Below are positions 8,962 through 17,021 of a stretch of DNA of 64,000 nt, piece after piece; position 1 is the first letter of the stretch; every line of letters begins with the position of its first letter. A program made the position numbers and the translations under genes. Origin of the DNA: Gemmatimonas groenlandica (lineage in GTDB: Bacteria > Gemmatimonadota > Gemmatimonadetes > Gemmatimonadales > Gemmatimonadaceae); assembly GCF_013004105.1 (NCBI RefSeq), contig NZ_CP053085.1:3472001-3536000 (forward strand), given 5' to 3'. Below the pieces are notes generated by a model. It had not been told where the DNA came from, made no database searches, and was given only the letters and a program-made list of their open reading frames with translations.

Positions 8962-10398
8962 TCACGGCCTCACCACTGGACGCAGCGCAGGCGCGAGCAG
9001 TTCCTTTTCCGTGAGCCCGATCGAGCGACGCGCGTCACTGGACAGCAGCACGCTGGTCACGCGCGGCTTTCCCGCGATGTACGTGGTGGTGTATCGCAGG
9101 AGATCCGTGATGCGCTGCTGAGCCATGGTGTCCGTGTAGCCGATGAAGTAGTCGAGGTTGGAGACGCTCCACCAGAAGCCGATGGTGTGCGCGATTTCCG
9201 AGGCCTTTTCGATGCCGAACGCACTCGACACGGTCCGCTGGGCCTTCACCGCTTCCAGTTCGCGTGTGGTCACGTACGTGGGATCGGTGAAGCGCGCGAT
9301 CTCGCGTTCCAACGCGGCCATCGCGGCGCGGTACTTGTCGGGCGTGGTCTGTCCGCTGATGGAAATCGGACCGGTCTGATTCAACGTGTAATAGTTCACC
9401 CCGACGCCCTGCCACAGTCCGGTGTCCACCAGATTTTTCTGGAACGTCGATCCCGGCGTATTCAGGACGTCGCTGAACACATCCGCCGCGAACGTGGCGC
9501 CGGGATCCTTACCGACACTCGGGCCCTGCCACTGAATGAGCACGGCGACGGCGTTGATCGGTTCTTCGCTGATGTGCGCCTTGTTGCCGTCGAGCGCGGG
9601 AATGGGCGGAATGGGATCGGCCTTGAACGGATCCTCACCGCGCGGCCAGGCACCAAAGACCTGTTCGGCCAGCACGAACACCTTCTCCGGATCCACATCA
9701 CCGGTCACAATCAGCGCGCTGTTGTTCGGCACATAGTACTTGCGCTGAATCTCGCGCATTTGCGCCGGTGTCACATTGGCGATGACCGTGCGATCGCCGA
9801 TCGTGTTCTTCCGGCTGAACTGCCCGGGATAGAGCAACTCCGTGGCTTTCTGCTGAAACGCAAAACCGGGCTGCGCTTCGTTGCGATCGTATTCGCCCAG
9901 CACGACTTCTTTTTCGCGCTTCAATTCGTCGTCGCGAAAGCTCGGATTGACCAGCGCACTGGCCAAGAACCGCAGTCCACCGGCGACCGAGTCGGCGGGC
10001 AACGTGAGGAAGTAGTTCACACGTTCTTCCTGCGTCGTGCCGTTGAACACGGCACCCAGCTCAGCGGCGCGATCGTTGAAGGCCTCGGCGTCGGGCAGGT
10101 CCTTGTTGGCCTTGAAGAACATGTGTTCGTACATGTGCGCCAGGCCGGCGTACTCGGGGCTCTGCGTGAACGCGCCGTTGCGGACGTCGATCTCCAGTGT
10201 CGCAATCGGCACGCCGTGGTTCTCCACGACGATCACTTCCATACCGTTCGTGAGCACCTTCCGGCGCACCACCTTGGCCAGCTCAGCGCGGGACTGCGCC
10301 GGCAGCAGCTGCGGCGTGGCCGCGGGAATGGCCACCGCGAGCAGGGCGGCGATAAACAAATGCCGGAGGTCAGGCCGGGCGCCGAACGGTGCGGGCAT
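8962..10398 (-). CDS. Secreted M16-family zinc metallopeptidase (catalytic subunit)
   Basis: The ATG at 10398 is preferred; it is followed by a signal peptide ('HLFIAALLAVAIPAATPQLLPAQS'-like region, cut before 'RAELAK'). The inverted zinc motif is 'HMYEH' in 'GLAHMYEHMFFKAN', with the downstream acidic ligand in the 'AAELGAVFNGTTQEERV' helix. The second domain carries 'LIVTGDVDPEKVFVLAE' and the basic 'FWWSVSNLDYFIGYTD' region. Family members degrade peptides or process proteins; in the periplasm the partner is often an M16 subunit lacking the motif, which is the next gene downstream (55-bp gap). It is divergent from murB, with 80 bp between the starts. Confidence 0.9.
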   Translation of the reverse strand: MPAPFGARPDLRHLFIAALLAVAIPAATPQLLPAQSRAELAKVVRRKVLTNGMEVIVVENHGVPIATLEIDVRNGAFTQSPEYAGLAHMYEHMFFKANKDLPDAEAFNDRAAELGAVFNGTTQEERVNYFLTLPADSVAGGLRFLASALVNPSFRDDELKREKEVVLGEYDRNEAQPGFAFQQKATELLYPGQFSRKNTIGDRTVIANVTPAQMREIQRKYYVPNNSALIVTGDVDPEKVFVLAEQVFGAWPRGEDPFKADPIPPIPALDGNKAHISEEPINAVAVLIQWQGPSVGKDPGATFAADVFSDVLNTPGSTFQKNLVDTGLWQGVGVNYYTLNQTGPISISGQTTPDKYRAAMAALEREIARFTDPTYVTTRELEAVKAQRTVSSAFGIEKASEIAHTIGFWWSVSNLDYFIGYTDTMAQQRITDLLRYTTTYIAGKPRVTSVLLSSDARRSIGLTEKELLAPALRPVVRP

Positions 10399-10478
10399 GC
10401 GACGTGTGAAGAGGAAGGGATGATCGGTGGTGTAGCACGAACGATGGCGCACAGACCCGCTGCGGGGAATCTTTCGGA

Positions 10479-11441
10479 ATGACTCCCGCCCAGATCGCCG
10501 ACGCCCTTGTCGCGGCATCCGCGTCCGAATCGACGCCGCTCGATCGCCGCCGACTGCAGCTCAGTGCACCGCTAGCCCCGTACACCACGTTCCGTATCGG
10601 CGGTCCGGCCGATGTGCTGCTCGAGGCGCAGACGGCCGATGAACTGGCGACGGCGATCACGGCCGCGAAGCAGGCCGGAATTTCATGGTTCGTTCTCGGG
10701 CTGGGGGCGAATGTCCTGATCGGTGATCGGGGCATCCGCGGCCTCGTGATCCGGAATGCGGCGGCCGCCCACACGATTTCCGACGACGGGACAGTGTGGT
10801 CGGAGAGCGGCACCATCATGCAGGAGCTGGTGCTCGACACCGTACGGGCCGGGTGGTCGGGGCTCGAGCACTACATCGGCATCCCCAGCACCGTCGGTGG
10901 GGCGCTCTGGCAGAACCTGCATTTCCTCTCGCCGGCCCCCGAGCGCGAGCGGACGATGTTTATCGCCGAAGTGTTCGCGTCGTGCGAGATCCTCGCCGAA
11001 GAGGGCGACCGCAAGGTGGTCGACGCCGACTACATCCAGTTCGGCTACGATGACACCGTCTTCCACCACCGCCGGGATGTCGTCCTGAGCGCGACGTTCC
11101 AACTCACCAAGGCCGATCCGGCCCGTCTCCATCAGATTCTGCAGGAAAATCTGTCGTGGCGCGGCTCGAGACACCCGTGGTTGCAGGTGCACCCCAGCGC
11201 CGGCTCCATCTTCAAAAAGATCGAAGGGGTGGGTGCCGGGCGCCTGATCGATCAGTGCGGGCTCAAGGGCTTCCGGGTAGGCGATGCGCAAATCTCGCAC
11301 ATCCACGCCAACATCCTGGTCAATCTGGGACACGCCACGGCGGCCGACGTGCGGGCACTGGTGGCCCACGCCCAGGCGGCCGTGAAGGAACGATTCGGCT
11401 ACGAACTACAGCCCGAGGTCGGGTTCATCGGGGAGTTTTAA
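10479..11441 (+). CDS. murB: UDP-N-acetylmuramate dehydrogenase
   Basis: MurB reduces UDP-N-acetylglucosamine enolpyruvate to UDP-N-acetylmuramate with NADPH and FAD in the cytoplasm, an early peptidoglycan step. The FAD-binding region shows 'YTTFRIGGPADVLLEA', 'VLGLGANVLIGDRG' and 'IPSTVGGALWQN'. The catalytic region shows 'FGYDDTVFHHRRDVVLSATF' (substrate loop) and 'PSAGSIFKK' with the proton-donating Ser, then 'GDAQISHIHANILVN' and a C-terminal Glu in 'LQPEVGFIG'. The length (320 aa) is typical. It stands alone rather than in a cell-division cluster, is divergent from the M16 operon and is followed by a repeat hairpin. Confidence 0.95.
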   Translation: MTPAQIADALVAASASESTPLDRRRLQLSAPLAPYTTFRIGGPADVLLEAQTADELATAITAAKQAGISWFVLGLGANVLIGDRGIRGLVIRNAAAAHTISDDGTVWSESGTIMQELVLDTVRAGWSGLEHYIGIPSTVGGALWQNLHFLSPAPERERTMFIAEVFASCEILAEEGDRKVVDADYIQFGYDDTVFHHRRDVVLSATFQLTKADPARLHQILQENLSWRGSRHPWLQVHPSAGSIFKKIEGVGAGRLIDQCGLKGFRVGDAQISHIHANILVNLGHATAADVRALVAHAQAAVKERFGYELQPEVGFIGEF

Positions 11442-11461
11442 GCGCCGTTCTCTGCGAGTGC

Positions 11462-11580
11462 TCGCGCCGTTCTCTGCGATTCCTGCGCTCTCTGCGCCTC
11501 CGCGTGATCAGTTCCACGGGCCTCCGTCGAGAACCGATCGCGCGGAGGCGCAGAGAACGCAGAGGCCGCAGAGGAAACGA
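11462..11580. repeat. Imperfect palindromic intergenic repeat built from GCAGAG-like units
   Basis: A perfect 16-bp inverted repeat pairs 11489-11504 with 11541-11556 (core CTCTGCGCCTCCGCG). The flanks extend it imperfectly: tctgcg/cgcaga-type words recur at 11471-11488 on the left and 11557-11575 on the right. The whole unit could fold into one long hairpin with a 36-nt apical region. It lies directly downstream of murB and upstream of the TonB receptor, so it could end murB transcription. Its word-based structure differs from elements A and B further on but has the same general plan: a long palindrome made of short degenerate repeats. Confidence 0.7.
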
Positions 11581-11669
11581 AAAGGAGGGGAACTGTGTCG
11601 AAACGCACATGAGACGTGGTCCGTAGCGTTAGGACCTGCCCTGTCCGTCCCCTCCGATCCCCTCCCGAC

Positions 11670-14600
11670 GTGCTCCGTCGTTTCTTTTTCGTTGCCGCGT
11701 TGGTCGTGCTCGGCTTCTCCGCCGCGACACCCGCCGCCGCCCAGCAGGTGGATGTGATCCGCGGCCGGATCACCGGCACCGAGAATGAGCCGCTCGACAA
11801 CGTCGCCGTCGTGGTCACCTCGATCTCGGGCAATGTGAATCGCACGGCCCGCACCGATCGCACCGGCCGCTTCACCGTGACCTTCCCCGGTGGCGACGGG
11901 GACTACATGGTGAGCGTGACCGCCCTCGGCTACAGCGTGAAGCGCTTCGAAGTGAAACGCGGCGCCGACGAGGACATCCTCATTGCCGACGCCAAGCTGT
12001 CCAAGGTGGGCGCGGTCCTCGACGCCGTAAAAGTCACGGCGGCTCGTGAGAAGGTGTCACGCAACGACGTGCAGCAGGACGTGGGCGGCACCGAGCGCGT
12101 GATTGCCAACAACAACGCGCTGCCGCCCGATCAGATGGGTGACCTGGCGGCGATGGCCGCCACGCTGCCTGGTGTGCAGCTTGTGCCCGGTCAGGACGGC
12201 GGCGCGAACGGTTTCTCGGTGCTCGGACTTGGTGCCGACCAGAACAACACCACCCTCAACGGCATGATGTTCGGCGGCGCAGGTCTGCCGCGCGATGCCA
12301 GTGTGTTGAGCTCGCTCGTCACCTCGCCGTACGACGTGTCGCGCGGCGGCTTCTCCGGTGGCCAGTTCAGTCTGCGCACGCGTCCGGGATCGAACTTCGT
12401 CAGTCGCGGACTGAGCTTCGTGGGTGATGCCCCGCCGTTGCAGTGGAGCGACGCGGCGGCGCGCGCGAATGGGCAGGAGTACAGCAACGGATCATTGGGT
12501 GGGTCGATCTCGGGCCCGCTCATTTTCGACAAGGCGTTCTACAACGTGTCGTTTCAGCTGGGCCGTCGCAGCAATGATCTGCAAACGCTCCTGAACACGT
12601 CGAGCACCGGATTGCAGGCGTCGGGGGTCGCTGCCGACTCGGTTCAGCGACTGGTGGGCGTTCTGCAGAACGCCCGCGTCCCGATCGGATACAGCGGACT
12701 GCCGTCCAGTCGTCTGGCCGATCAGGGCTCGGTGTTCGGCGCCATCGACTTCACGCCGCCGTCGAGCACGAGTGGCGCCGCATATAACCTCACGTTCAAC
12801 GGCAGCTGGAACAATCAGAATCCGGCGTCACCGCTGACCACGGCATTGCCCACCACCAGTGGCGAGCGCACCTCGCTGAACGGCGGCATTCAGGGACGCC
12901 ACAGCGGCTACTTCATGCTGCGCGGCATCGGCATTCTCACCGAGACCTCGGGCGGCATCAGCGCGTCGCAGAGCGACGGCTCGCCGTATATGGATCTGCC
13001 GAGCGGACGCGTACGGGTGAACTCGAACTTCGCCGACGGCAGCAACGGCGTGCAGAATCTCGCCTTCGGTGGCAATCAGTTCCTCGGCACATCGCAGATG
13101 TCGAACAGCATGTCGGCCATGAACACGCTGTCGTGGTTCAGCGCCAACAACAAGCACCGCCTCAAGCTGGGCACCGAAGTGCGACGCGATGCGTCGTCGC
13201 AGGATCAGACGGTGAATCGCCTGGGCACCTTCTCGTACAATTCGCTGGCGGATCTGCAGGCCGGTATTCCCATCACGTTCACGCGCACGCTGTCGCCACG
13301 CGAGCGCAACTCCAGCATGATGGTGGGAGCGATCTCGCTGGGTGATTCGTATCGCCGCACCAACCGGCTGCAATTCCAGTACGGGGTTCGCGTCGATGCC
13401 AACCAGTATCTCGAGGCACCCGCGCGTAACACCGACGTGGAGCGACTGCTCGGCGTGCGCAACGACCTCGTACCCAATGGCGTGTTCGTGAGCCCACGGG
13501 CAGGCTTCTCCTGGCAGTACGGCACAGGGCCGCAGATCGGCGCCTTCGATGGCGCGTTCCGTGGGCCGCGCGCCGTGATACGCGGTGGCATCGGCGTGTT
13601 TCAGAACACTCCGCAGGCCACGTTGGTGGGTTCGGCCATCGACAACACCGGCCTGGCCAGCGCGATTCAGCAGCTCGCCTGTGTGGGGCCGGCGACGCCG
13701 ATTCCCGACTGGAACGCCTACGGCAATCCGGCCCTCATTCCGACGCGTTGCACCGATGGCAGCACCGGCACCGTGTTCTCCAACGGCGCGCCGAACGTGA
13801 CGCTGTTCGCGAAGGACTACGCGGCGCCCAGCAGCCTGCGCTCGAACCTGAGCTGGTCGGGACCGGTGCTGTGGAATCGTTTCAATGCCAGCGTCGACGC
13901 CACGTACTCGCTGAACACGCGGCAGTCGAGCTTCGTGGATCGCAATTTCGCCGGCCTGCAGCGCTTCACACTCGAAAACGAAGACGGCCGGCCGGTGTAT
14001 GTGTTGCCGACGAGCATCGTTCCGCTCACCGGCGCGATCGCCGCTGGCGACGGTCGCGTGGCCTCGCAATTTCAGCGCGTCACCGAGCAGCGCAGTGACC
14101 TCAACTCACGCAGCGCGCAGGGCAGTGTGCGGCTGTCGCCGACCAAGTTCAGCACGAACTTCAGCTGGAGCATGAGCTACACCTACTCGAACGTGCGCGA
14201 GCAGTTCCGCGGATTCAGCAGTACGGCCGGCGATCCGCTGGCGGTGAACTGGTCGCGCTCCTCGTTTGATTCGCGGCATCAGCTCACGTACAATCTGAGC
14301 TATAACGCGTTCGACTTCATTCGGCTTGGCTGGTTCGGTCAGTTCCGATCGGGGACGCCCTTCACGCCAACGATCGGCGGCGACGTGAACGGTGACGGTT
14401 TCAGCAACGATCGCGCGTTCGTGTTCAATCCGGCGTCGAGCGATGCGGCCACCGCGGCTGGCATGCAGGCGTTGCTGAACAGCGGATCACGCGTGGCGCG
14501 GGCCTGCCTGTCGTCGCAGCTCGGCAATCTGGCGGCGCGCAACAGCTGCCAGGGGCCTTGGGTGAGTTCAGCGAATCTGTCGATCTCGTTCAATCCAGTC

Positions 14601-15416
14601 AAACTGCGCCTGCCGCAGCGCGCCAATCTGTCATTCAACGTGTCCAATCCGCTCGGCGCCGCCGATCTGATCCTGCACGGCGAGAACAATCTGCGCGGAT
14701 GGGGCCAGCAGCCGTTCCTCGATCAGTCGCTGCTGTATGTGCGTGGCTTCGATGCGAACACCAAGCGCTACACGTACGAGGTGAACCAGCGCTTCGGGGC
14801 CACGAACCCACAGTTCAACAGCTTCCGCACGCCGGTCACGATCACGGCCCAGTTGCGCTATGACATCGGCCCCACGCGCGAGCGGCAGGTGCTGACGCAG
14901 TCACTCGACCGCGGACGTCGCACCAAGGGGACCAAGGCCGGCGAGGCGATGATCAAGGCGCAGTTCGGCAACGGCGGTGTGCCGAACCCGTTGGCCACGA
15001 TGCTGCGCGATCAAGATACGCTCAAGCTGTCGTCCGATCAGGCCGACAGTCTGGCGACGATGAATCGTCGCTACACCGTACGGCTCGACTCGATCTGGGC
15101 GCCGATCTCGAAGCGGTTCGCTGATTTGCCCGAGCGCTACGACCATGACGACATCTATGCACAGTACGTGAAAGCGCGTGAGGCGAGCATCGACATTCTT
15201 CGCAAGTATGCACCGGCGGTGAAGGGGCTGCTCACCGATGTGCAGCGCCGCAAGCTGCCGCCGTTCGTGGCCAGCGCGCTCGACGATCGTTATCTCAAGT
15301 CCATCCGATCGGCCACCTCGGGCGGCGGTGGCGGCATGATGATTCCCGGTGGTGGCGCGATGATCATGGCTGGTGGCATGGGTGGCGGCGCGCAGACGAT
15401 CGAGATCCGACGGTAA
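11670..15416 (+). CDS. TonB-dependent receptor with carboxypeptidase-regulatory-like N-terminus and extra C-terminal domain
   Basis: The GTG at 11670 gives a clean signal peptide ('VLRRFFFVAALVVLGFSAA', cut after 'AAAQ'); a GTG at 11616 would add 18 unlikely residues. A carboxypeptidase-regulatory-like beta domain ('IRGRITGTENEPLDNVAVVV') is followed by a plug ('MAATLPGVQLVPGQ', 'LGLGADQNNTTLNGMMF') and a long beta-barrel. The barrel seems to end near 'VTITAQLRYDIGP' (about residue 1070), but about 175 residues follow: a charged, probably helical segment ('LKLSSDQADSLATMNRRY', 'LLTDVQRRKLPPFV') and a Gly/Met-rich tail. Receptors normally end at the last strand, so this extension is unusual and should face the periplasm. 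The next gene starts on the stop codon (TAATG). Confidence 0.87.
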   Translation: MLRRFFFVAALVVLGFSAATPAAAQQVDVIRGRITGTENEPLDNVAVVVTSISGNVNRTARTDRTGRFTVTFPGGDGDYMVSVTALGYSVKRFEVKRGADEDILIADAKLSKVGAVLDAVKVTAAREKVSRNDVQQDVGGTERVIANNNALPPDQMGDLAAMAATLPGVQLVPGQDGGANGFSVLGLGADQNNTTLNGMMFGGAGLPRDASVLSSLVTSPYDVSRGGFSGGQFSLRTRPGSNFVSRGLSFVGDAPPLQWSDAAARANGQEYSNGSLGGSISGPLIFDKAFYNVSFQLGRRSNDLQTLLNTSSTGLQASGVAADSVQRLVGVLQNARVPIGYSGLPSSRLADQGSVFGAIDFTPPSSTSGAAYNLTFNGSWNNQNPASPLTTALPTTSGERTSLNGGIQGRHSGYFMLRGIGILTETSGGISASQSDGSPYMDLPSGRVRVNSNFADGSNGVQNLAFGGNQFLGTSQMSNSMSAMNTLSWFSANNKHRLKLGTEVRRDASSQDQTVNRLGTFSYNSLADLQAGIPITFTRTLSPRERNSSMMVGAISLGDSYRRTNRLQFQYGVRVDANQYLEAPARNTDVERLLGVRNDLVPNGVFVSPRAGFSWQYGTGPQIGAFDGAFRGPRAVIRGGIGVFQNTPQATLVGSAIDNTGLASAIQQLACVGPATPIPDWNAYGNPALIPTRCTDGSTGTVFSNGAPNVTLFAKDYAAPSSLRSNLSWSGPVLWNRFNASVDATYSLNTRQSSFVDRNFAGLQRFTLENEDGRPVYVLPTSIVPLTGAIAAGDGRVASQFQRVTEQRSDLNSRSAQGSVRLSPTKFSTNFSWSMSYTYSNVREQFRGFSSTAGDPLAVNWSRSSFDSRHQLTYNLSYNAFDFIRLGWFGQFRSGTPFTPTIGGDVNGDGFSNDRAFVFNPASSDAATAAGMQALLNSGSRVARACLSSQLGNLAARNSCQGPWVSSANLSISFNPVKLRLPQRANLSFNVSNPLGAADLILHGENNLRGWGQQPFLDQSLLYVRGFDANTKRYTYEVNQRFGATNPQFNSFRTPVTITAQLRYDIGPTRERQVLTQSLDRGRRTKGTKAGEAMIKAQFGNGGVPNPLATMLRDQDTLKLSSDQADSLATMNRRYTVRLDSIWAPISKRFADLPERYDHDDIYAQYVKAREASIDILRKYAPAVKGLLTDVQRRKLPPFVASALDDRYLKSIRSATSGGGGGMMIPGGGAMIMAGGMGGGAQTIEIRR

Positions 15417-16777
15417 TGCATTTCTCTTCAACAACGACTCCAGACATGACTCTCTACTTCGCGCGGACACTCGCGCTTCCCGGGCTACTTACCGCGCTGG
15501 CTTCGTCGGCCAGCGCGCAGGCGCGTCCACCCATCCGTCAGCTTGGTGCGGTGCATGCCACCACCACCGATTCGCTCGGCATGGTGAACAACGTACGTGC
15601 CCTGCCCGGCGGCCGACTGCTCGTGAACGACGCCACGAGCCGCCGCGTGCTGCTGGTGGACTCCGCGTTCAAACTGATCAGCATCGTGGCCGACTCCACG
15701 AGCAGCACGGCCAACGCGTATGGTCCGCGTTCGGGAAGCTTGATTGCGTATCGCGGCGACTCGACGCTCTTCGTTGACGCCGCCTCGCTGTCAATGCTGG
15801 TGATCGATCCTGCCGGCAAGATCGGTCGCGTGATGTCAGTGCCCCGCTCGCAGGATGCGATGATGCTGGCGGCCGGAGGACTCGGTACCGGCGCGTACTA
15901 CAGCAACGGCTATCTCGTGTATCGCGGCATGCCGGGGTTCCGCATGCAGATGGGACCGAGTGGCACGCCCACCATGCCGTCGGTGGCCGACACGATGGCG
16001 ATCGTGCGCGTGAATCTGCAGTCGCGCGCGGTGGATACGGTGGGATTCATCAAGATCCCGAAGACGAACACCAACATGACGCGCAGCGACGACGGAAAGA
16101 TCAGCATCTCGATCGAAGTGAATCCGTTGCCGGTGGTCGACGACTGGGTCGTGACCTCCAGCGGCGACATCGCGCTCCTTCGCGGCAAGGACTATCACGT
16201 GGACTGGATGTCCCCCGATGGCACGCATCGGTCGTCACCGAAGATGGCGTTCGACTGGAAGCGGCTGACCGATGAGCAGAAGGTGGCCCTGATCGATTCC
16301 GTGAAGGCCATTCGCGATCGCGCAGCGGCGGCGAATCCCGGACAGGGCAACGCGATGGCAGCGGCATTCGGCGCTGCCCTCGGCACCGGCGGTGGTGCTG
16401 GTGGTGCGGCTCCGCAGATGGTGATGCGTTTCGAGTCGCGCGGCCCTGGTGGACCTCCGGGCGGCGGTGCCGCACCGCAGATCATGGCGCCTCAGATCAA
16501 CTATGTGTCGCCGAGCGAGTTGCCCGACTATCAGCCAGCGTTCTTTGCCACGAGTGCGAAGGCCGACGACGACGGCAACATCTGGGTGCGCACCATTCCC
16601 ACGAAGCCGACACCGGGTGGTGCCGTGTACGACGTCGTCAACGCCAAGGGAGAAGTGGTCGATCGTGTGCAGATTCCCGAGAACCGCACCATCGTCGGCT
16701 TCGGCGCCGGTGGCGTGGTGATTCTCGCGGTGCGCGAGGGGATGACCACCAAGCTGGAGCGGGCGCGGGTCAAGTAG
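15416..16777 (+). CDS. Secreted propeller-like hypothetical protein
   Basis: A signal peptide ends near 'SSASAQA'; translation could begin at 15416, where the ATG overlaps the upstream stop, or at the ATG at 15446. The body contains repeated short strands typical of NHL/six-bladed propellers ('VNNVRALPGGRLLVND', 'RVLLVDSAFKLISIV', 'STLFVDAASLSMLVID', 'ADDDGNIWVRT', 'VYDVVNAKGEVVDRVQ'). A Gly/Ala/Pro-rich linker interrupts it at about 310-355. A 'LTDEQK' helix at about 285 recalls the C-terminal extension of the upstream receptor. Translational coupling with the receptor suggests a periplasmic or cell-surface partner. No enzyme motif is visible. Confidence 0.68.
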   Translation: MHFSSTTTPDMTLYFARTLALPGLLTALASSASAQARPPIRQLGAVHATTTDSLGMVNNVRALPGGRLLVNDATSRRVLLVDSAFKLISIVADSTSSTANAYGPRSGSLIAYRGDSTLFVDAASLSMLVIDPAGKIGRVMSVPRSQDAMMLAAGGLGTGAYYSNGYLVYRGMPGFRMQMGPSGTPTMPSVADTMAIVRVNLQSRAVDTVGFIKIPKTNTNMTRSDDGKISISIEVNPLPVVDDWVVTSSGDIALLRGKDYHVDWMSPDGTHRSSPKMAFDWKRLTDEQKVALIDSVKAIRDRAAAANPGQGNAMAAAFGAALGTGGGAGGAAPQMVMRFESRGPGGPPGGGAAPQIMAPQINYVSPSELPDYQPAFFATSAKADDDGNIWVRTIPTKPTPGGAVYDVVNAKGEVVDRVQIPENRTIVGFGAGGVVILAVREGMTTKLERARVK

Positions 16778-16784
16778 GTACCCG

Positions 16785-16850
16785 CAACAGCAACAGCAAC
16801 GGCAACGGCAACAGCAACAGCAACGGCAACAGCAACAGCAACAGCAACAG
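16785..16850. repeat. Tandem hexamer array, 11 copies of CAACRG (left arm of element A)
   Basis: Eleven uninterrupted hexamers are seen, eight CAACAG and three CAACGG. The array begins 7 bp after the stop codon of the propeller-like gene and runs directly into the palindrome at 16854. The same hexamer array, in the same orientation, precedes element B at 30571-30612. All three frames are open through it, which explains spurious reading frames here. Confidence 0.95.
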
Positions 16851-16853
16851 CCA

Positions 16854-16954
16854 GAACACGGATAGCGCTGATCTCACAGAAGCAACACAGATAAGCAAAA
16901 TGCGCTTTTTGCTTATCTGTGTTGTTTGTCGTTCAATCGGTGTGATCCGTGTTC
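16854..16954. repeat. Palindromic element A (long hairpin)
   Basis: The inner stem is a perfect 18-bp inverted repeat (16883-16900 with 16907-16924; core ACACAGATAAGCAAAA) around a 6-nt loop. The outer stem pairs 16854-16863 with 16945-16954 (GAACACGGAT) over 10 bp. The intervening arms are partly complementary, giving one hairpin of about 47 bp. It lies between two convergent genes (ends at 16777 and 17022), so it may act as a bidirectional terminator. Outer and inner words recur in element B at 30608-30742. Confidence 0.9.
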
Positions 16955-17014
16955 AGGCTGTTCAGGCTGTTCAGGCTGTTCAGGCTGTTCAGGCTGTTCA
17001 GGCTGTTCAGGCTG
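16952..17014. repeat. Tandem 9-bp array, 7 exact copies of TTCAGGCTG (right arm of element A)
   Basis: Seven identical 9-bp units are seen without spacers. The first overlaps the end of the palindrome by 3 bp, and the last ends 7 bp before the stop codon of the convergent lipoprotein gene. The reverse complement reads CAGCCTGAA, close to the CAGCCAGAA at the junction of the left array and the palindrome, so the array looks like expansion of the element's own terminal sequence. Perfect identity between units implies recent expansion or homogenisation. Confidence 0.97.
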
Positions 17015-17021
17015 TTCGCCG

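Noticed and set aside
8698-10482. A 594-residue frame opposite the M16 peptidase genes
   Set aside because: Arg/His-rich product without motifs; the minus strand has clear M16 motifs.
11616-11669. Earlier GTG start for the TonB receptor
   Set aside because: It would place 18 Arg/Pro-rich residues before a complete signal peptide that begins at the GTG at 11670.
16952-17014. Possible CRISPR array
   Set aside because: Units are 9 bp and directly adjacent, with no spacers, no cas genes and no leader.
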